Below are positions 9,495-18,983 of a DNA stretch of 64,000 nucleotides, in pieces. Every line of letters starts with the position of its first letter. Within the stretch, counting starts at the first letter, position 1. Made by a program: the position numbers and the translations under genes. The notes beneath the pieces are model-generated. The model was not told the DNA's origin and made no database searches. It saw only the letters and a list, made by a program, of their open reading frames with translations. Location: the NCBI GenBank assembly GCA_947169745.1, contig CAMVQZ010000001.1, positions 62,001-126,000 on the forward strand. Direction: 5' to 3'. This DNA comes from an uncultured Clostridia bacterium. Lineage in GTDB: Bacteria; Bacillota; Clostridia; Oscillospirales; Acutalibacteraceae.

Positions 9495-12494
9495 ATGCCA
9501 GATAACGAAAAATATCCACTTGCGTTGAAATCAGGCACTATACTTGCAGGACGATACATCATAGACGGTGTTCTTGGTCAGGGAGGATTCGGTATCACAT
9601 ATAAGGCTACAGATCACCAGAACTCACAGAGTGTTGCAATAAAGGAATATTTTCCTGATAGTCTTGCGCACAGAGAAAGTACAAATGTTTTTTCATATAC
9701 CGGAGATAAACAGACCGATTTTGAATACGGAAAAGAAAACTTTCTTCGTGAAGCAAAGACTCTTGCAGAATTTATCGGAAATCCTAATATTGTAAGAGTT
9801 TATAGTTATTTTGAAGAAAATAACACCGCGTATTTTGTTATGGATTATGTTGAGGGCAAAAGCTTTTCGGCATATCTGAAAGAAAACGGCGGCAGAATAT
9901 CCTTTGAAGAAACTAAAAGGATCCTTTTGCCAATTATGTCTGCTCTGTCTGCTGTTCACGCAAAAGGCATAATCCACAGAGACATAAGTCCTGATAATAT
10001 CATCATCACAAACGATGGTATACCTAAGCTTCTTGACTTCGGTGCAGCCAGATACAGCCTCGGAGACAAGAGCAAAAGCCTGGATGTTATCCTTAAGCAC
10101 GGCTTTGCTCCTAAGGAGCAGTATACAAGAAGGGGGAGACAGGGACCTTATACCGATGTCTATTCGCTGGGCGTAACCTTTTACAAGGCAATAACAGGCA
10201 GGATACCTCCGGATTCTATTGATCGTATGGAAGAGGATGACATAATCAATCCCACATCCCTGGGCGCGAATATCTCGCCCCAGGCAGAAGAGGTTCTGAT
10301 GAAGGCTATGGCCGTCCAGACGTCTGATCGTTATCAGTCTATGGATGAATTCCGCAGAGAGCTTGAGTTGGCTTCAGGACAGTCAGCAGCCACAAGCTCA
10401 AATGTAATTGAATTTGCCCCACCGGTACAGCAGAATACATCACAGACATTCCCTCAGACCTCGTACACTCCTCAGACCTCATATACGCCTCCTGCAGATC
10501 CCAATTCGTTCAATCCGTCAACATCATATACATCTCAGACTCCCTCAACCTCCTACACTCCCTCAACATCATATATGCCGTCTACATCGTACACACCAAC
10601 AGGCAGCTACACCGGGACGACCGGCAATGAAACAGGTGTTGACCCTGTAACAGGCTATCAGATCCCGGCTCCGTCATCTAAGAAGAAACAGTCCACAGCG
10701 GCTATTGTTGTGTTATTGTCCTCTGTTGCTGTATTGGCAATAATTGTGGTTCTTGTCATCATTCTATTAAATAATAAGAAGGATGATATCATCTCAACAA
10801 ATACCAACACTACAACTTCGTCTACAGAATCTGCAAATCAGCAAACGCCTTCAGTGGTACTTCCCGGCGGAACCTCGGAGGCTGCATCTGAAGTAAGCAC
10901 AGCATCCGAAACAGAAAGCTCAGATGAATCATCAGTTTCTGAGAGCAAAGATTCCGGCTCTAACTATTCATTTGCAGACGGAACACTGACGATCTATTCT
11001 GATGATTTCTTCACCAGTGACTGTGAGGCATTTCTGAAAGATAACCGTTATAGTCTTAAGCGCGCAGTTATAAAGGAAGGAGTTACAGTGATAGGAGATA
11101 AAGCATTCTACCTCTGCAGAAACCTTGAATCAGTATCCATACCCGAAGGTATATTAAGTGTCGGAGAAAACGCCTTTAATAATTGTTCAAATCTGTCAGA
11201 ATTAACTTTCCCGAATACAGTAACGCAAATTGAAAGATTTGCTCTCTGGGAATGTACTGGAATCAAGAGCTTCACTATTCCTGAAAGTGTAGCAACTATG
11301 GGACAGTCTGTATTCTATAATTGGACCTCTGACCAGACGATCTATATCAAAGGCAGGAAATCTGCGCCCGGCGGATGGCATACTTACTGGATGGGTACAG
11401 AGTGCAAAGCCAATATCAAATGGGATTCACAGGGATTCTCAGGCGAGACCTCTGCCGCCGAGAGCTCTGCTGATTCCGGATCTGATTCTGAAAATACATA
11501 CTCATACAGTAACGGAACCCTTACAATCAATTCGGATAAATTTTTTGATGGTGATAGCACGAATTTTTCTAACAAGTATCAGTATGATGTTAAGTCTGTT
11601 GTAATTAAAAACGGTGTTACCAAGATCGGTAATAAAGCATTCTATTTTTACAAAAGTCTCAGCAATATAAAGATCCCTGACAGCGTTAAGACAATAGGCG
11701 AAAATGCATTCACGCGCACCAGCCTTACAAGCATTGATATTCCGGAAGGAGTAACAAAAATAGATAGATTTGCTTTCTGGGAGTGCACAACTTTAAAGAG
11801 CATTACTATTCCGAAAAGTCTTTCAGTTATGGGTCTGTCTGTCTTTTACGGATGGAAGTCTGATCAGACAATATATGTAAAGGGCAAGAAATCAGCGCCG
11901 TCCGGCTGGTCGAATATGTGGAAGGGTTCAAGCTGTGATGCAACAGTAAAATGGGATTCAGAAGGCTCCTCCGGAGATACTTCCGAAGCTTCTGATTCCG
12001 GATCTGATTCTGGCGACACTTATTCATTTGACGGAAGTACCCTCGTCATTAAATCAGACAGCTTCTACACAAAAGACTGGAAGGCATTCTCCGACAGCCA
12101 CAAAACCGAAGTTACTGCTGTTGAAATTAAAAAGGGTGTAACCAAAATATGTGATAAGGCATTTTATTTCTATAAACAGTTGACAAAGATAACTATACCT
12201 GAAGGAGTCAAAACGATTGGAGAAAATGCATTTACACGCACAAACCTTACGAGCATAAACATTCCGGACGGAGTTACATCAATAGATCAGTTTGCTTTCT
12301 GGGAATGCACAACTATAAAGAGTATAACAATTCCCAAGAGTGTTACAAGTATTGGTCTGTCTGTATTCTACGGCTGGACTTCTGATCAGACGATTTATGT
12401 CAAGGGCAGATCCTCGGCACCTTCCGGATGGTCAAATCACTGGAGAAGTGTTTATGAATCTGAGTGCAAGGCCGTCGTAAAATGGAACGCATAA
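9495..12494 (+). CDS. Ser/Thr protein kinase with TM segment and three BspA-like LRR modules
   Basis: Paralogue of the upstream gene: GQGGFGITY, HRDISPDN, DFGAA, TM AAIVVLLSSVAVLAIIVVLVIILL; three C-terminal ~155-aa modules. Start placed at the ATG at 9495 (ORF track 9468). Confidence 0.9.
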   Translation: MPDNEKYPLALKSGTILAGRYIIDGVLGQGGFGITYKATDHQNSQSVAIKEYFPDSLAHRESTNVFSYTGDKQTDFEYGKENFLREAKTLAEFIGNPNIVRVYSYFEENNTAYFVMDYVEGKSFSAYLKENGGRISFEETKRILLPIMSALSAVHAKGIIHRDISPDNIIITNDGIPKLLDFGAARYSLGDKSKSLDVILKHGFAPKEQYTRRGRQGPYTDVYSLGVTFYKAITGRIPPDSIDRMEEDDIINPTSLGANISPQAEEVLMKAMAVQTSDRYQSMDEFRRELELASGQSAATSSNVIEFAPPVQQNTSQTFPQTSYTPQTSYTPPADPNSFNPSTSYTSQTPSTSYTPSTSYMPSTSYTPTGSYTGTTGNETGVDPVTGYQIPAPSSKKKQSTAAIVVLLSSVAVLAIIVVLVIILLNNKKDDIISTNTNTTTSSTESANQQTPSVVLPGGTSEAASEVSTASETESSDESSVSESKDSGSNYSFADGTLTIYSDDFFTSDCEAFLKDNRYSLKRAVIKEGVTVIGDKAFYLCRNLESVSIPEGILSVGENAFNNCSNLSELTFPNTVTQIERFALWECTGIKSFTIPESVATMGQSVFYNWTSDQTIYIKGRKSAPGGWHTYWMGTECKANIKWDSQGFSGETSAAESSADSGSDSENTYSYSNGTLTINSDKFFDGDSTNFSNKYQYDVKSVVIKNGVTKIGNKAFYFYKSLSNIKIPDSVKTIGENAFTRTSLTSIDIPEGVTKIDRFAFWECTTLKSITIPKSLSVMGLSVFYGWKSDQTIYVKGKKSAPSGWSNMWKGSSCDATVKWDSEGSSGDTSEASDSGSDSGDTYSFDGSTLVIKSDSFYTKDWKAFSDSHKTEVTAVEIKKGVTKICDKAFYFYKQLTKITIPEGVKTIGENAFTRTNLTSINIPDGVTSIDQFAFWECTTIKSITIPKSVTSIGLSVFYGWTSDQTIYVKGRSSAPSGWSNHWRSVYESECKAVVKWNA

Positions 12495-12526
12495 GCCGGT
12501 TATTCCTGATTAAATATCATTTCTAT

Positions 12527-12565
12527 TCAGTGGGGGATCATATCTCCCACTGAAATATTTTTAAT
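12527..12565 (+). terminator. Rho-independent terminator
   Basis: TTCAGTGGG...CCCACTGAA followed by a T-rich tail. Confidence 0.7.
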
Positions 12566-12608
12566 TTATTTTTGAAAGGAAATCATTACTGATCGATTTT
12601 TCGGTCTC

Positions 12609-12654
12609 TCGTAAATACAAAATTTTTATTTTCGTAAATACAAAATTTTTATTT
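12609..12654 (+). repeat. Two-copy 23-bp tandem repeat
   Basis: TCGTAAATACAAAATTTTTATTT occurs twice head-to-tail. Confidence 0.95.
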
Positions 12655-12659
12655 TTCTA

Positions 12660-12688
12660 TTGCATTTTTTTTTTATATATGCTATAAT
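12660..12688 (+). promoter_or_regulatory. rpsB promoter
   Basis: TTGCAT-17-TATAAT. Confidence 0.65.
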
Positions 12689-12784
12689 TTTATACGCAAA
12701 TCGCACGTCGGAGAAATTCATTAGGTGCGCATATCAATGTGTTACTTATCCCGGCGGAGGAAAAACCTAAGGAGGAAAATTTTT

Positions 12785-13519
12785 ATGGCATCAGTAGTAT
12801 CAATGAAGCAGCTTTTGGAGGCAGGCGTTCACTTCGGTCACCAGACAAGAAGATGGAACCCTAAAATGGCACCGTATATTTTCACAGAGAGAAACGGTAT
12901 CTATATCATAGATCTCCAGAAGACAGTAAAAAAGTTAGAGGAAGCTTATAACTTTATCCGTGACATCTCAACAGAGGGTAAGTCTGTTCTTTTCGTCGGA
13001 ACAAAGAAGCAGGCTCAGGATTCTGTTAAGGAAGAAGCTCTCAGAGCAGGTGCTTACTATGTAAATGCAAGATGGCTTGGCGGTATGCTTACAAACTTCA
13101 CAACTATCCGTCGCAGAATTGAGAGACTCAATCAGCTCCGCACAATGGAGTCAGATGGTACATTTGATCTCCTTCCCAAGAAGGAAGTAATCAAGCTTAA
13201 TCTTGAGATTGAAAAGCTTGAGAAGTTTATGGGCGGTATCAAGGATATGAAAGAGATCCCCGGTGCTCTCTTTATCGTAGATCCCCGTAAGGAAAGGATT
13301 GCAGTTGCAGAGGCAAAGAAGCTCGGTATTCCGATCGTTGCTATTGTTGATACAAACTGTGACCCCGATGAGATCGACTACGTTATCCCCGGCAATGATG
13401 ATGCTATCCGTGCAGTAAAGCTTATCTCCGGTGCAATGGCTAATGCTATCATCGAAGGCAACGAAGGCAAGATGGGCGCAGCTGCAGCTGAGGCAGAAGA
13501 AGAGGACTCTCAGGAGTAA
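12785..13519 (+). CDS. rpsB: 30S ribosomal protein S2
   Basis: [52 protein letters not shown] before ATG 12785. Confidence 0.98.
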   Translation: MASVVSMKQLLEAGVHFGHQTRRWNPKMAPYIFTERNGIYIIDLQKTVKKLEEAYNFIRDISTEGKSVLFVGTKKQAQDSVKEEALRAGAYYVNARWLGGMLTNFTTIRRRIERLNQLRTMESDGTFDLLPKKEVIKLNLEIEKLEKFMGGIKDMKEIPGALFIVDPRKERIAVAEAKKLGIPIVAIVDTNCDPDEIDYVIPGNDDAIRAVKLISGAMANAIIEGNEGKMGAAAAEAEEEDSQE

Positions 13520-13533
13520 TCAATAAATAATAT

Positions 13534-13567
13534 AATAGCCGCAAATTACTTTTTTGCGGCTATTTTT
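13534..13567 (+). terminator. rpsB-tsf intergenic terminator
   Basis: AATAGCCGCAAA...TTTGCGGCTATT followed by TTTTT. Confidence 0.8.
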
Positions 13568-13617
13568 TAAACCAGCGCATAGCTGAATAAATAATATAAT
13601 TTTCGGAGGTTTTTGAT

Positions 13618-14538
13618 ATGGCTTTTACAGCACAGGACGTAAAAACATTAAGAGAAAAAACAGGCTGCGGTATGATGGACTGTAAAAAGGCTCTTACCGA
13701 AGCAGACGGTGATATGGAAAAGGCAATTGACGTTCTCAGAGAGCAGGGGCTTGCCAAGGCTGCAAAGAAAGCATCAAGAATTGCCGCTGAAGGCGTTGCT
13801 TTTGCTTGCACAAATGAAGACAGCACAATGGGTGTTGCTCTTGAAGTAAATGCTGAAACAGATTTCGTTGCAAAGAATGCTGAATTCCAGGCATTTGTAA
13901 AGACTGTTGCAGATACAGTTATGGCAGAGAATCCTGCTGACGTTGAGGATCTCCTCAAAAAGACAGCAGCAGGTACTTCTGTTACAGTTGCAGATCTTCT
14001 TCAGGAGAAGATCCAGACCATCGGCGAGAATATCATCATTCGTCGTTTCAAGCTTTTCACAGGTGCTGTTTCTGCTTACATCCATGCTGGCGGTAAGATC
14101 GCAGTTCTCGTTCGCTTTGATACAGACGTTGCTGATAAGGATGGCTTTGCAGCATATGCAAAGGATATCGCTATGCAGGTTGCAGCAGTTAATCCTTCAT
14201 ATCTTGACAAGAAGGATGTTCCCGCTGAAGTACTTGATCACGAGAAGGAGATCATGATCGCTCAGATGAAGCAGGATCCCAAGATGGCTAATAAGCCGGA
14301 TCAGGTTCTTGATAAGATCGTTATGGGTAAGGTCGGCAAATACTATGAGGAAAACTGCCTCAACAAGCAGACCTTTATCAAGGATAACAAGGCTACTGTT
14401 GAGCAGTATACCGCTCAGACAGCTAAATCACTTGGCGGAAACATCTCTGTTGCAGAGTTTGTTCGTTTTGAAAAGGGAGAAGGTCTCGAGAAGAGAAACG
14501 ATGATTTTGCTGCCGAGGTTGCAAGCATGGTAAAATAA
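13618..14538 (+). CDS. tsf: Translation elongation factor Ts
   Basis: VKTLREKTGCGMMDCKKALTEADGDMEKAIDVLREQGLAKAAKKA. Confidence 0.98.
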   Translation: MAFTAQDVKTLREKTGCGMMDCKKALTEADGDMEKAIDVLREQGLAKAAKKASRIAAEGVAFACTNEDSTMGVALEVNAETDFVAKNAEFQAFVKTVADTVMAENPADVEDLLKKTAAGTSVTVADLLQEKIQTIGENIIIRRFKLFTGAVSAYIHAGGKIAVLVRFDTDVADKDGFAAYAKDIAMQVAAVNPSYLDKKDVPAEVLDHEKEIMIAQMKQDPKMANKPDQVLDKIVMGKVGKYYEENCLNKQTFIKDNKATVEQYTAQTAKSLGGNISVAEFVRFEKGEGLEKRNDDFAAEVASMVK

Positions 14539-14647
14539 TCAATAAAATATAACGTGTCAGTTTTCCTGTTATTCAATACAAGATCTGTTATCTGACCGGT
14601 ATTTAATTGGTTTTCGTTAGTTTTTCTTATATATTTAAGATACGGAT

Positions 14648-14700
14648 TAAGGGCAAGACGTCAGATAGAAATTTTCCATCACAGACGACTTGCTCTTTTC
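14648..14700 (+). terminator. Terminator-like hairpin after tsf
   Basis: AGGGCAAG-A-CGTC...GACG-A-CTTGCTCT followed by TTT. Confidence 0.55.
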
Positions 14701-14836
14701 ATATATTTGTATGTGTATTATTAATGAAAAACAGGTAAAAGATTTACCGAAATTAACAAATTTATACTTTACAATATGGAGTCGTTATAGTAAAATATAA
14801 GATATAGAGAAATATCATTATAGGGGTGTTGCAATA

Positions 14837-15541
14837 ATGGAGCCTAAATACAAAAGAGTTCTTTTGAAGCTTAGTGGAGAATCCCTGGCAGGTAAAGAGA
14901 AGCATGGTATTGATTTCGATACGGTTCTCAGATTCTGCCAGCCGATCAAAAAGCTTAATGATATGGGCGTTGAAGTTGCTATTGTTGTCGGCGGAGGCAA
15001 TTTCTGGAGAGGCAGATCCAGCGGAAATATGGACAGAACAAGAGCTGATCATATGGGTATGCTTGCAACTGTCATTAATGCGCTCGGTGTATGTGATGCA
15101 CTTGAGCAGCTTGACCTTGAGGTCAGAGTTCAGACAGCTATTTCTATGCAGCAGGTAGCTGAACCTTATATCAGAAACAGAGCGATCCGTCATCTTGAAA
15201 AGGGAAGGATACTTGTATTTGGTTGCGGAACAGGTAACCCATTCTTCTCAACAGATACGGCAGCTTCTCTCAGAGCTGCTGAGATCGAAGCAGATATTAT
15301 ACTTAAAGCAACTATGGTTGATGGTGTGTATGATTCAGATCCGAAAAAGAATCCTGATGCGAAAAAATACGATCAGATTTCATTCCATGACGTTCTTAAT
15401 AAGGATCTGGCAGTTATGGACAGTACTGCTGCTGCGATCTGTAAGGATAATAATATTCCTATAATAGTATTCAGCCTTGACAATCCTGATAATATTGTAG
15501 CCGCTGTCTGCGGAGAAAATGTAGGAACACTGGTTGAATAA
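14837..15541 (+). CDS. pyrH: UMP kinase
   Basis: [35 protein letters not shown]-like [17 protein letters not shown]. Confidence 0.97.
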   Translation: MEPKYKRVLLKLSGESLAGKEKHGIDFDTVLRFCQPIKKLNDMGVEVAIVVGGGNFWRGRSSGNMDRTRADHMGMLATVINALGVCDALEQLDLEVRVQTAISMQQVAEPYIRNRAIRHLEKGRILVFGCGTGNPFFSTDTAASLRAAEIEADIILKATMVDGVYDSDPKKNPDAKKYDQISFHDVLNKDLAVMDSTAAAICKDNNIPIIVFSLDNPDNIVAAVCGENVGTLVE

Positions 15542-15571
15542 TTATCCACAATACTATGCGGAGGTTTTATT

Positions 15572-16126
15572 ATGAATACTGTAATCAAAAATACAGATGA
15601 AAAAATGGACAAATCGGTCAGCCATCTTGAAACAGAATTTGCAGAGATCAGAGCAGGTCGGGCAAACCCTGCAGTTCTTGACAAAATCAGAATAGATTAT
15701 TACGGATCTCCCACACCTGTAAATCAGGTTGCAGCTGTTTCAGTTACAGAGGCAAGAACTCTTACTATACAGCCCTGGGATACGACTCTTCTTAAAGCAA
15801 TCGAGAAAGCTATCCAGACATCTGATATAGGAATAAATCCTCAGAACGACGGAAAAATTATCCGTATGATGTTCCCGCCCCTCACCGAGGACAGAAGAAA
15901 AGAGATCGTAAAAGATATCGCAAAGATGGGTGAGGACGCTAAGGTTGCTGTCCGCGCTGCAAGGCGTGATGCTATGGATAAACTCAAGTCCATGAAGAAG
16001 AAAAGTGAGATCACCGAGGACGACCAGAAACACGGCGAAAAGAAGATCCAGGATATAACAGATAAACATATAAAGTCTATAGACAGTATGACTGAAAAAA
16101 AACAAAAACAAATAATGGAAATCTAA
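15572..16126 (+). CDS. frr: Ribosome recycling factor
   Basis: IRAGRANPAVLDKIRIDYYGSPTPVNQVA, FPPLTEDRRKEIVK. Confidence 0.97.
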   Translation: MNTVIKNTDEKMDKSVSHLETEFAEIRAGRANPAVLDKIRIDYYGSPTPVNQVAAVSVTEARTLTIQPWDTTLLKAIEKAIQTSDIGINPQNDGKIIRMMFPPLTEDRRKEIVKDIAKMGEDAKVAVRAARRDAMDKLKSMKKKSEITEDDQKHGEKKIQDITDKHIKSIDSMTEKKQKQIMEI

Positions 16127-16250
16127 GGTCAGAAAATGAAATATCTCGGCATGAATTCCATTCTTGCCGGGATATTTTAATTAAAAACTTAGAGCAAATA
16201 ATGATGTTTGTTGTAAGCTTTTAATTGAAATTCTTATGTGAGGTATTATT

Positions 16251-16973
16251 ATGAGTGATCCAAAATTAGATGGTTTAGTCATTCCGAAACATGTTGGTAT
16301 TATCATGGACGGGAATGGCAGATGGGCAAAAAAACGCGCGTTGCCAAGATCAGTCGGGCACAGATTCGGCGCTCAGAATTTTCGTAAAATCACCAGATAT
16401 ATAAGTAATGTGGGCGTTGAAGTTCTGACCTTGTATGCTTTTTCTACTGAAAACTGGAAAAGACCCAAGGAAGAGGTCGGCGCTCTGATGAAGCTTTTCC
16501 ATCAGTATCTTAAGGATTCCCTCAAAGACTTCCGTGATGATGATATCAAGGTTGTTTTTATCGGAGATAAATCTGCATTTGATCCTCAGCTTGTAAAACT
16601 CATCCAGGAAACTGAGGAAGTTGCAAAAGACAGAAAAGGTATGCAGCTTAATATCGCTATGAACTACGGTTCAAGGGCAGAAATAGTAAGAGCTGTGAAA
16701 AGCATCTGCAAGGATGTTGCCGAAAACAATAAGGATATAGATTCAATAACGGAGGCTGATATTTCAGACCGCCTCTATACGGGTGGACTTCCTGATCCGG
16801 ATCTGATAATAAGAACGGGCGGAGAATTCAGATTAAGCAATTTCCTTCTTTATCAGTCTGCATATTCTGAATTTTATTCCACAGATGTTTTGTGGCCGGA
16901 TTTTAATGATCTGGAATTCAATAAGGCTGTAATAGAATATAATCGCAGAAACAGACGCTTCGGAGGTGTGTAA
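16251..16973 (+). CDS. uppS: Undecaprenyl diphosphate synthase (isoprenyl transferase)
   Basis: HVGIIMDGNGRWAKKR, LYAFSTENWKRP, DLIIRTGGEFRLSNFLLYQSAYSE. Confidence 0.95.
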   Translation: MSDPKLDGLVIPKHVGIIMDGNGRWAKKRALPRSVGHRFGAQNFRKITRYISNVGVEVLTLYAFSTENWKRPKEEVGALMKLFHQYLKDSLKDFRDDDIKVVFIGDKSAFDPQLVKLIQETEEVAKDRKGMQLNIAMNYGSRAEIVRAVKSICKDVAENNKDIDSITEADISDRLYTGGLPDPDLIIRTGGEFRLSNFLLYQSAYSEFYSTDVLWPDFNDLEFNKAVIEYNRRNRRFGGV

Positions 16974-17798
16974 ATGCGAAAAAGAATTGTTTCCGCTATT
17001 GCAGTCATTGCGGTAGTCGGGGTTGTTACTTTTCTGAGTCTGAGGTGGCCTGTCAGTATAGATTTTTTTGTTGCAGTCATTTGCGCTGTATCTGTTTTTG
17101 AATTCACAAAAGCTGTCAGGACGATAAGCCTCTATCAGATCAGTATTCTGAGCATAGCTTTTGCTTTGCTGTTTCCGGTCCTTCTTTCCTTCGGGCTTGG
17201 ATTCATAGTATGCTATGTTTATACTGCGCTGATGCTCGCAATGATCATTTTCTTTCATACAAAAATATCATTCAAGGATTTTGCATACACATATAGTATG
17301 ACTATTATCATAACACTGTCGCTTTCAATGCTGGTTATGATAAGAAATACCGAGCCTCTTCATTCCACCTTGTATTTTCTTATGTCTCTTGGTATTCCAT
17401 GGCTTGCAGATGCGGCAGCATATTTTACAGGTGTATTTTTTGGAAAACATAAGCTTTGTCCAAAGATCAGCCCGAAAAAGACTATTGAAGGCGCTGTAGG
17501 CGGCATAATACTTTGTACAACGCTATCATGTGTTCTTATTGTTGTTTTTGGAAAAATAATTTATTATGAGATAGATGTCAATATTGTTAGTGTGGCAATA
17601 ATAAGCTGTTGCGGGTCACTTTTATCAATACTCGGAGATCTGAGCTTTTCAGTCATAAAGCGATCTTACAGCGTCAAGGATTACGGAGATGTTATCCCAG
17701 GACACGGCGGTATCCTTGATAGATTCGACAGTGTTATTCCTTTTGTTCCGTTTTTATATTTTATGATTTCTAATTTGCCTGTTGTAAATCTGCAATAA
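16974..17798 (+). CDS. cdsA: Phosphatidate cytidylyltransferase
   Basis: Multi-TM; DAAAYFTGVFFGKHKLCPKISPKKTIEGAVGG and RSYSVKDYGDVIPGHGGILDRFDS. Confidence 0.95.
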   Translation: MRKRIVSAIAVIAVVGVVTFLSLRWPVSIDFFVAVICAVSVFEFTKAVRTISLYQISILSIAFALLFPVLLSFGLGFIVCYVYTALMLAMIIFFHTKISFKDFAYTYSMTIIITLSLSMLVMIRNTEPLHSTLYFLMSLGIPWLADAAAYFTGVFFGKHKLCPKISPKKTIEGAVGGIILCTTLSCVLIVVFGKIIYYEIDVNIVSVAIISCCGSLLSILGDLSFSVIKRSYSVKDYGDVIPGHGGILDRFDSVIPFVPFLYFMISNLPVVNLQ

Positions 17799-17810
17799 GG
17801 AGTGATTATA

Positions 17811-18956
17811 ATGACGTCAAAGATTTCAGTACTTGGTTCCACCGGATCAATCGGGACACAGACTCTTGATGTTGCCCGTATGCATGGATTAAAGGTTACT
17901 GCACTATCTGCAAATCATAATATAGAGCTGATCGAAAAACAAGCACGAGAATTCCATCCCCGGATGGTATCTGTTCTTGATCTTGGCGCAGCTGCGCAGC
18001 TAAAAATGGCATTAAGAGATACTGATATTGACGTTTTTTGCGGAGAAGAAGGCATTTTGCAGGCTGCCCAGGAAGAGAGCTGTGATACTGTTGTGAATTC
18101 GATTGTAGGCGTTGCAGGTCTGTTGCCGACGCTTGCAGCAATTAATGCAGGAAAAAATATTGCTCTTGCCAACAAAGAGACTCTTGTTGCAGGCGGAGCA
18201 ATTGTTATGAAAGCGGTAAAGGATAAAAGAGTCAGACTTTACCCTGTTGACAGCGAACATTCTGCTATTTTTCAGTGCCTGCAGGGTTGTCCTGAAAATG
18301 CTCTGAAAAAAATAATACTTACAGCTTCCGGAGGTTCATTTTTTGGGAAAACAAGAGATGAACTTATCAATGTTTCAGTTGATCAGGCACTTAATCACCC
18401 GAACTGGGATATGGGGGCAAAAATTACTATTGATTCCGCAACTATGATGAATAAGGGGCTTGAAGTCATTGAAGCATCTTGGCTGTTTAACTGCCGTGAT
18501 GAGGATATTGATGTACTTATTCACCGAGAGAGTATCATTCACTCAATGATACAACTGAAGGACAATGCAGTCATCGCTCAACTGGGCGTTCCGGATATGA
18601 GGATACCTATACAGTATGCTCTCACATATCCTGAGAGAATGCCTTCACCTACAGAAGAGCTAGATCTTTCTGACATAGGTTCCATGACATTTTACAAGCC
18701 TGACTATGAAACCTTTGTTTGTCTTGCGGTGTGCAGAAATGCTCTTCGCCGCGGCGGACTGTACCCGACTGTAGCAAATGCAGCAAACGAAGTCGCTGTT
18801 TCCCTGTTTCTCAGACACCAGATAAGATTTTTGGATATCGGAGATATTGTAGGAGAAGCAGTTTCAGCTTTCAGTGATAATAAATCAGACTTTACACTTG
18901 AGGATATTCTGGAAGCAGACAAGGCAACGAGAATAAGAATAAAAGAAAAATATTAA
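17811..18956 (+). CDS. dxr: 1-deoxy-D-xylulose-5-phosphate reductoisomerase
   Basis: ISVLGSTGSIGTQTLDVAR, ANKETLVAGG, PVDSEHSAIFQCLQG, ATMMNKGLEVIEA. Confidence 0.96.
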   Translation: MTSKISVLGSTGSIGTQTLDVARMHGLKVTALSANHNIELIEKQAREFHPRMVSVLDLGAAAQLKMALRDTDIDVFCGEEGILQAAQEESCDTVVNSIVGVAGLLPTLAAINAGKNIALANKETLVAGGAIVMKAVKDKRVRLYPVDSEHSAIFQCLQGCPENALKKIILTASGGSFFGKTRDELINVSVDQALNHPNWDMGAKITIDSATMMNKGLEVIEASWLFNCRDEDIDVLIHRESIIHSMIQLKDNAVIAQLGVPDMRIPIQYALTYPERMPSPTEELDLSDIGSMTFYKPDYETFVCLAVCRNALRRGGLYPTVANAANEVAVSLFLRHQIRFLDIGDIVGEAVSAFSDNKSDFTLEDILEADKATRIRIKEKY

Positions 18957-18983
18957 GGAAATCAGCTGTACAAAGCGGCTTAT

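Noticed and set aside
13560-14533. Alternative-frame ORFs overlapping tsf (13560..13958, 13774..14085, 13907..14257, 14309..14533)
   Set aside because: Fully within the well-conserved tsf CDS; no independent support.
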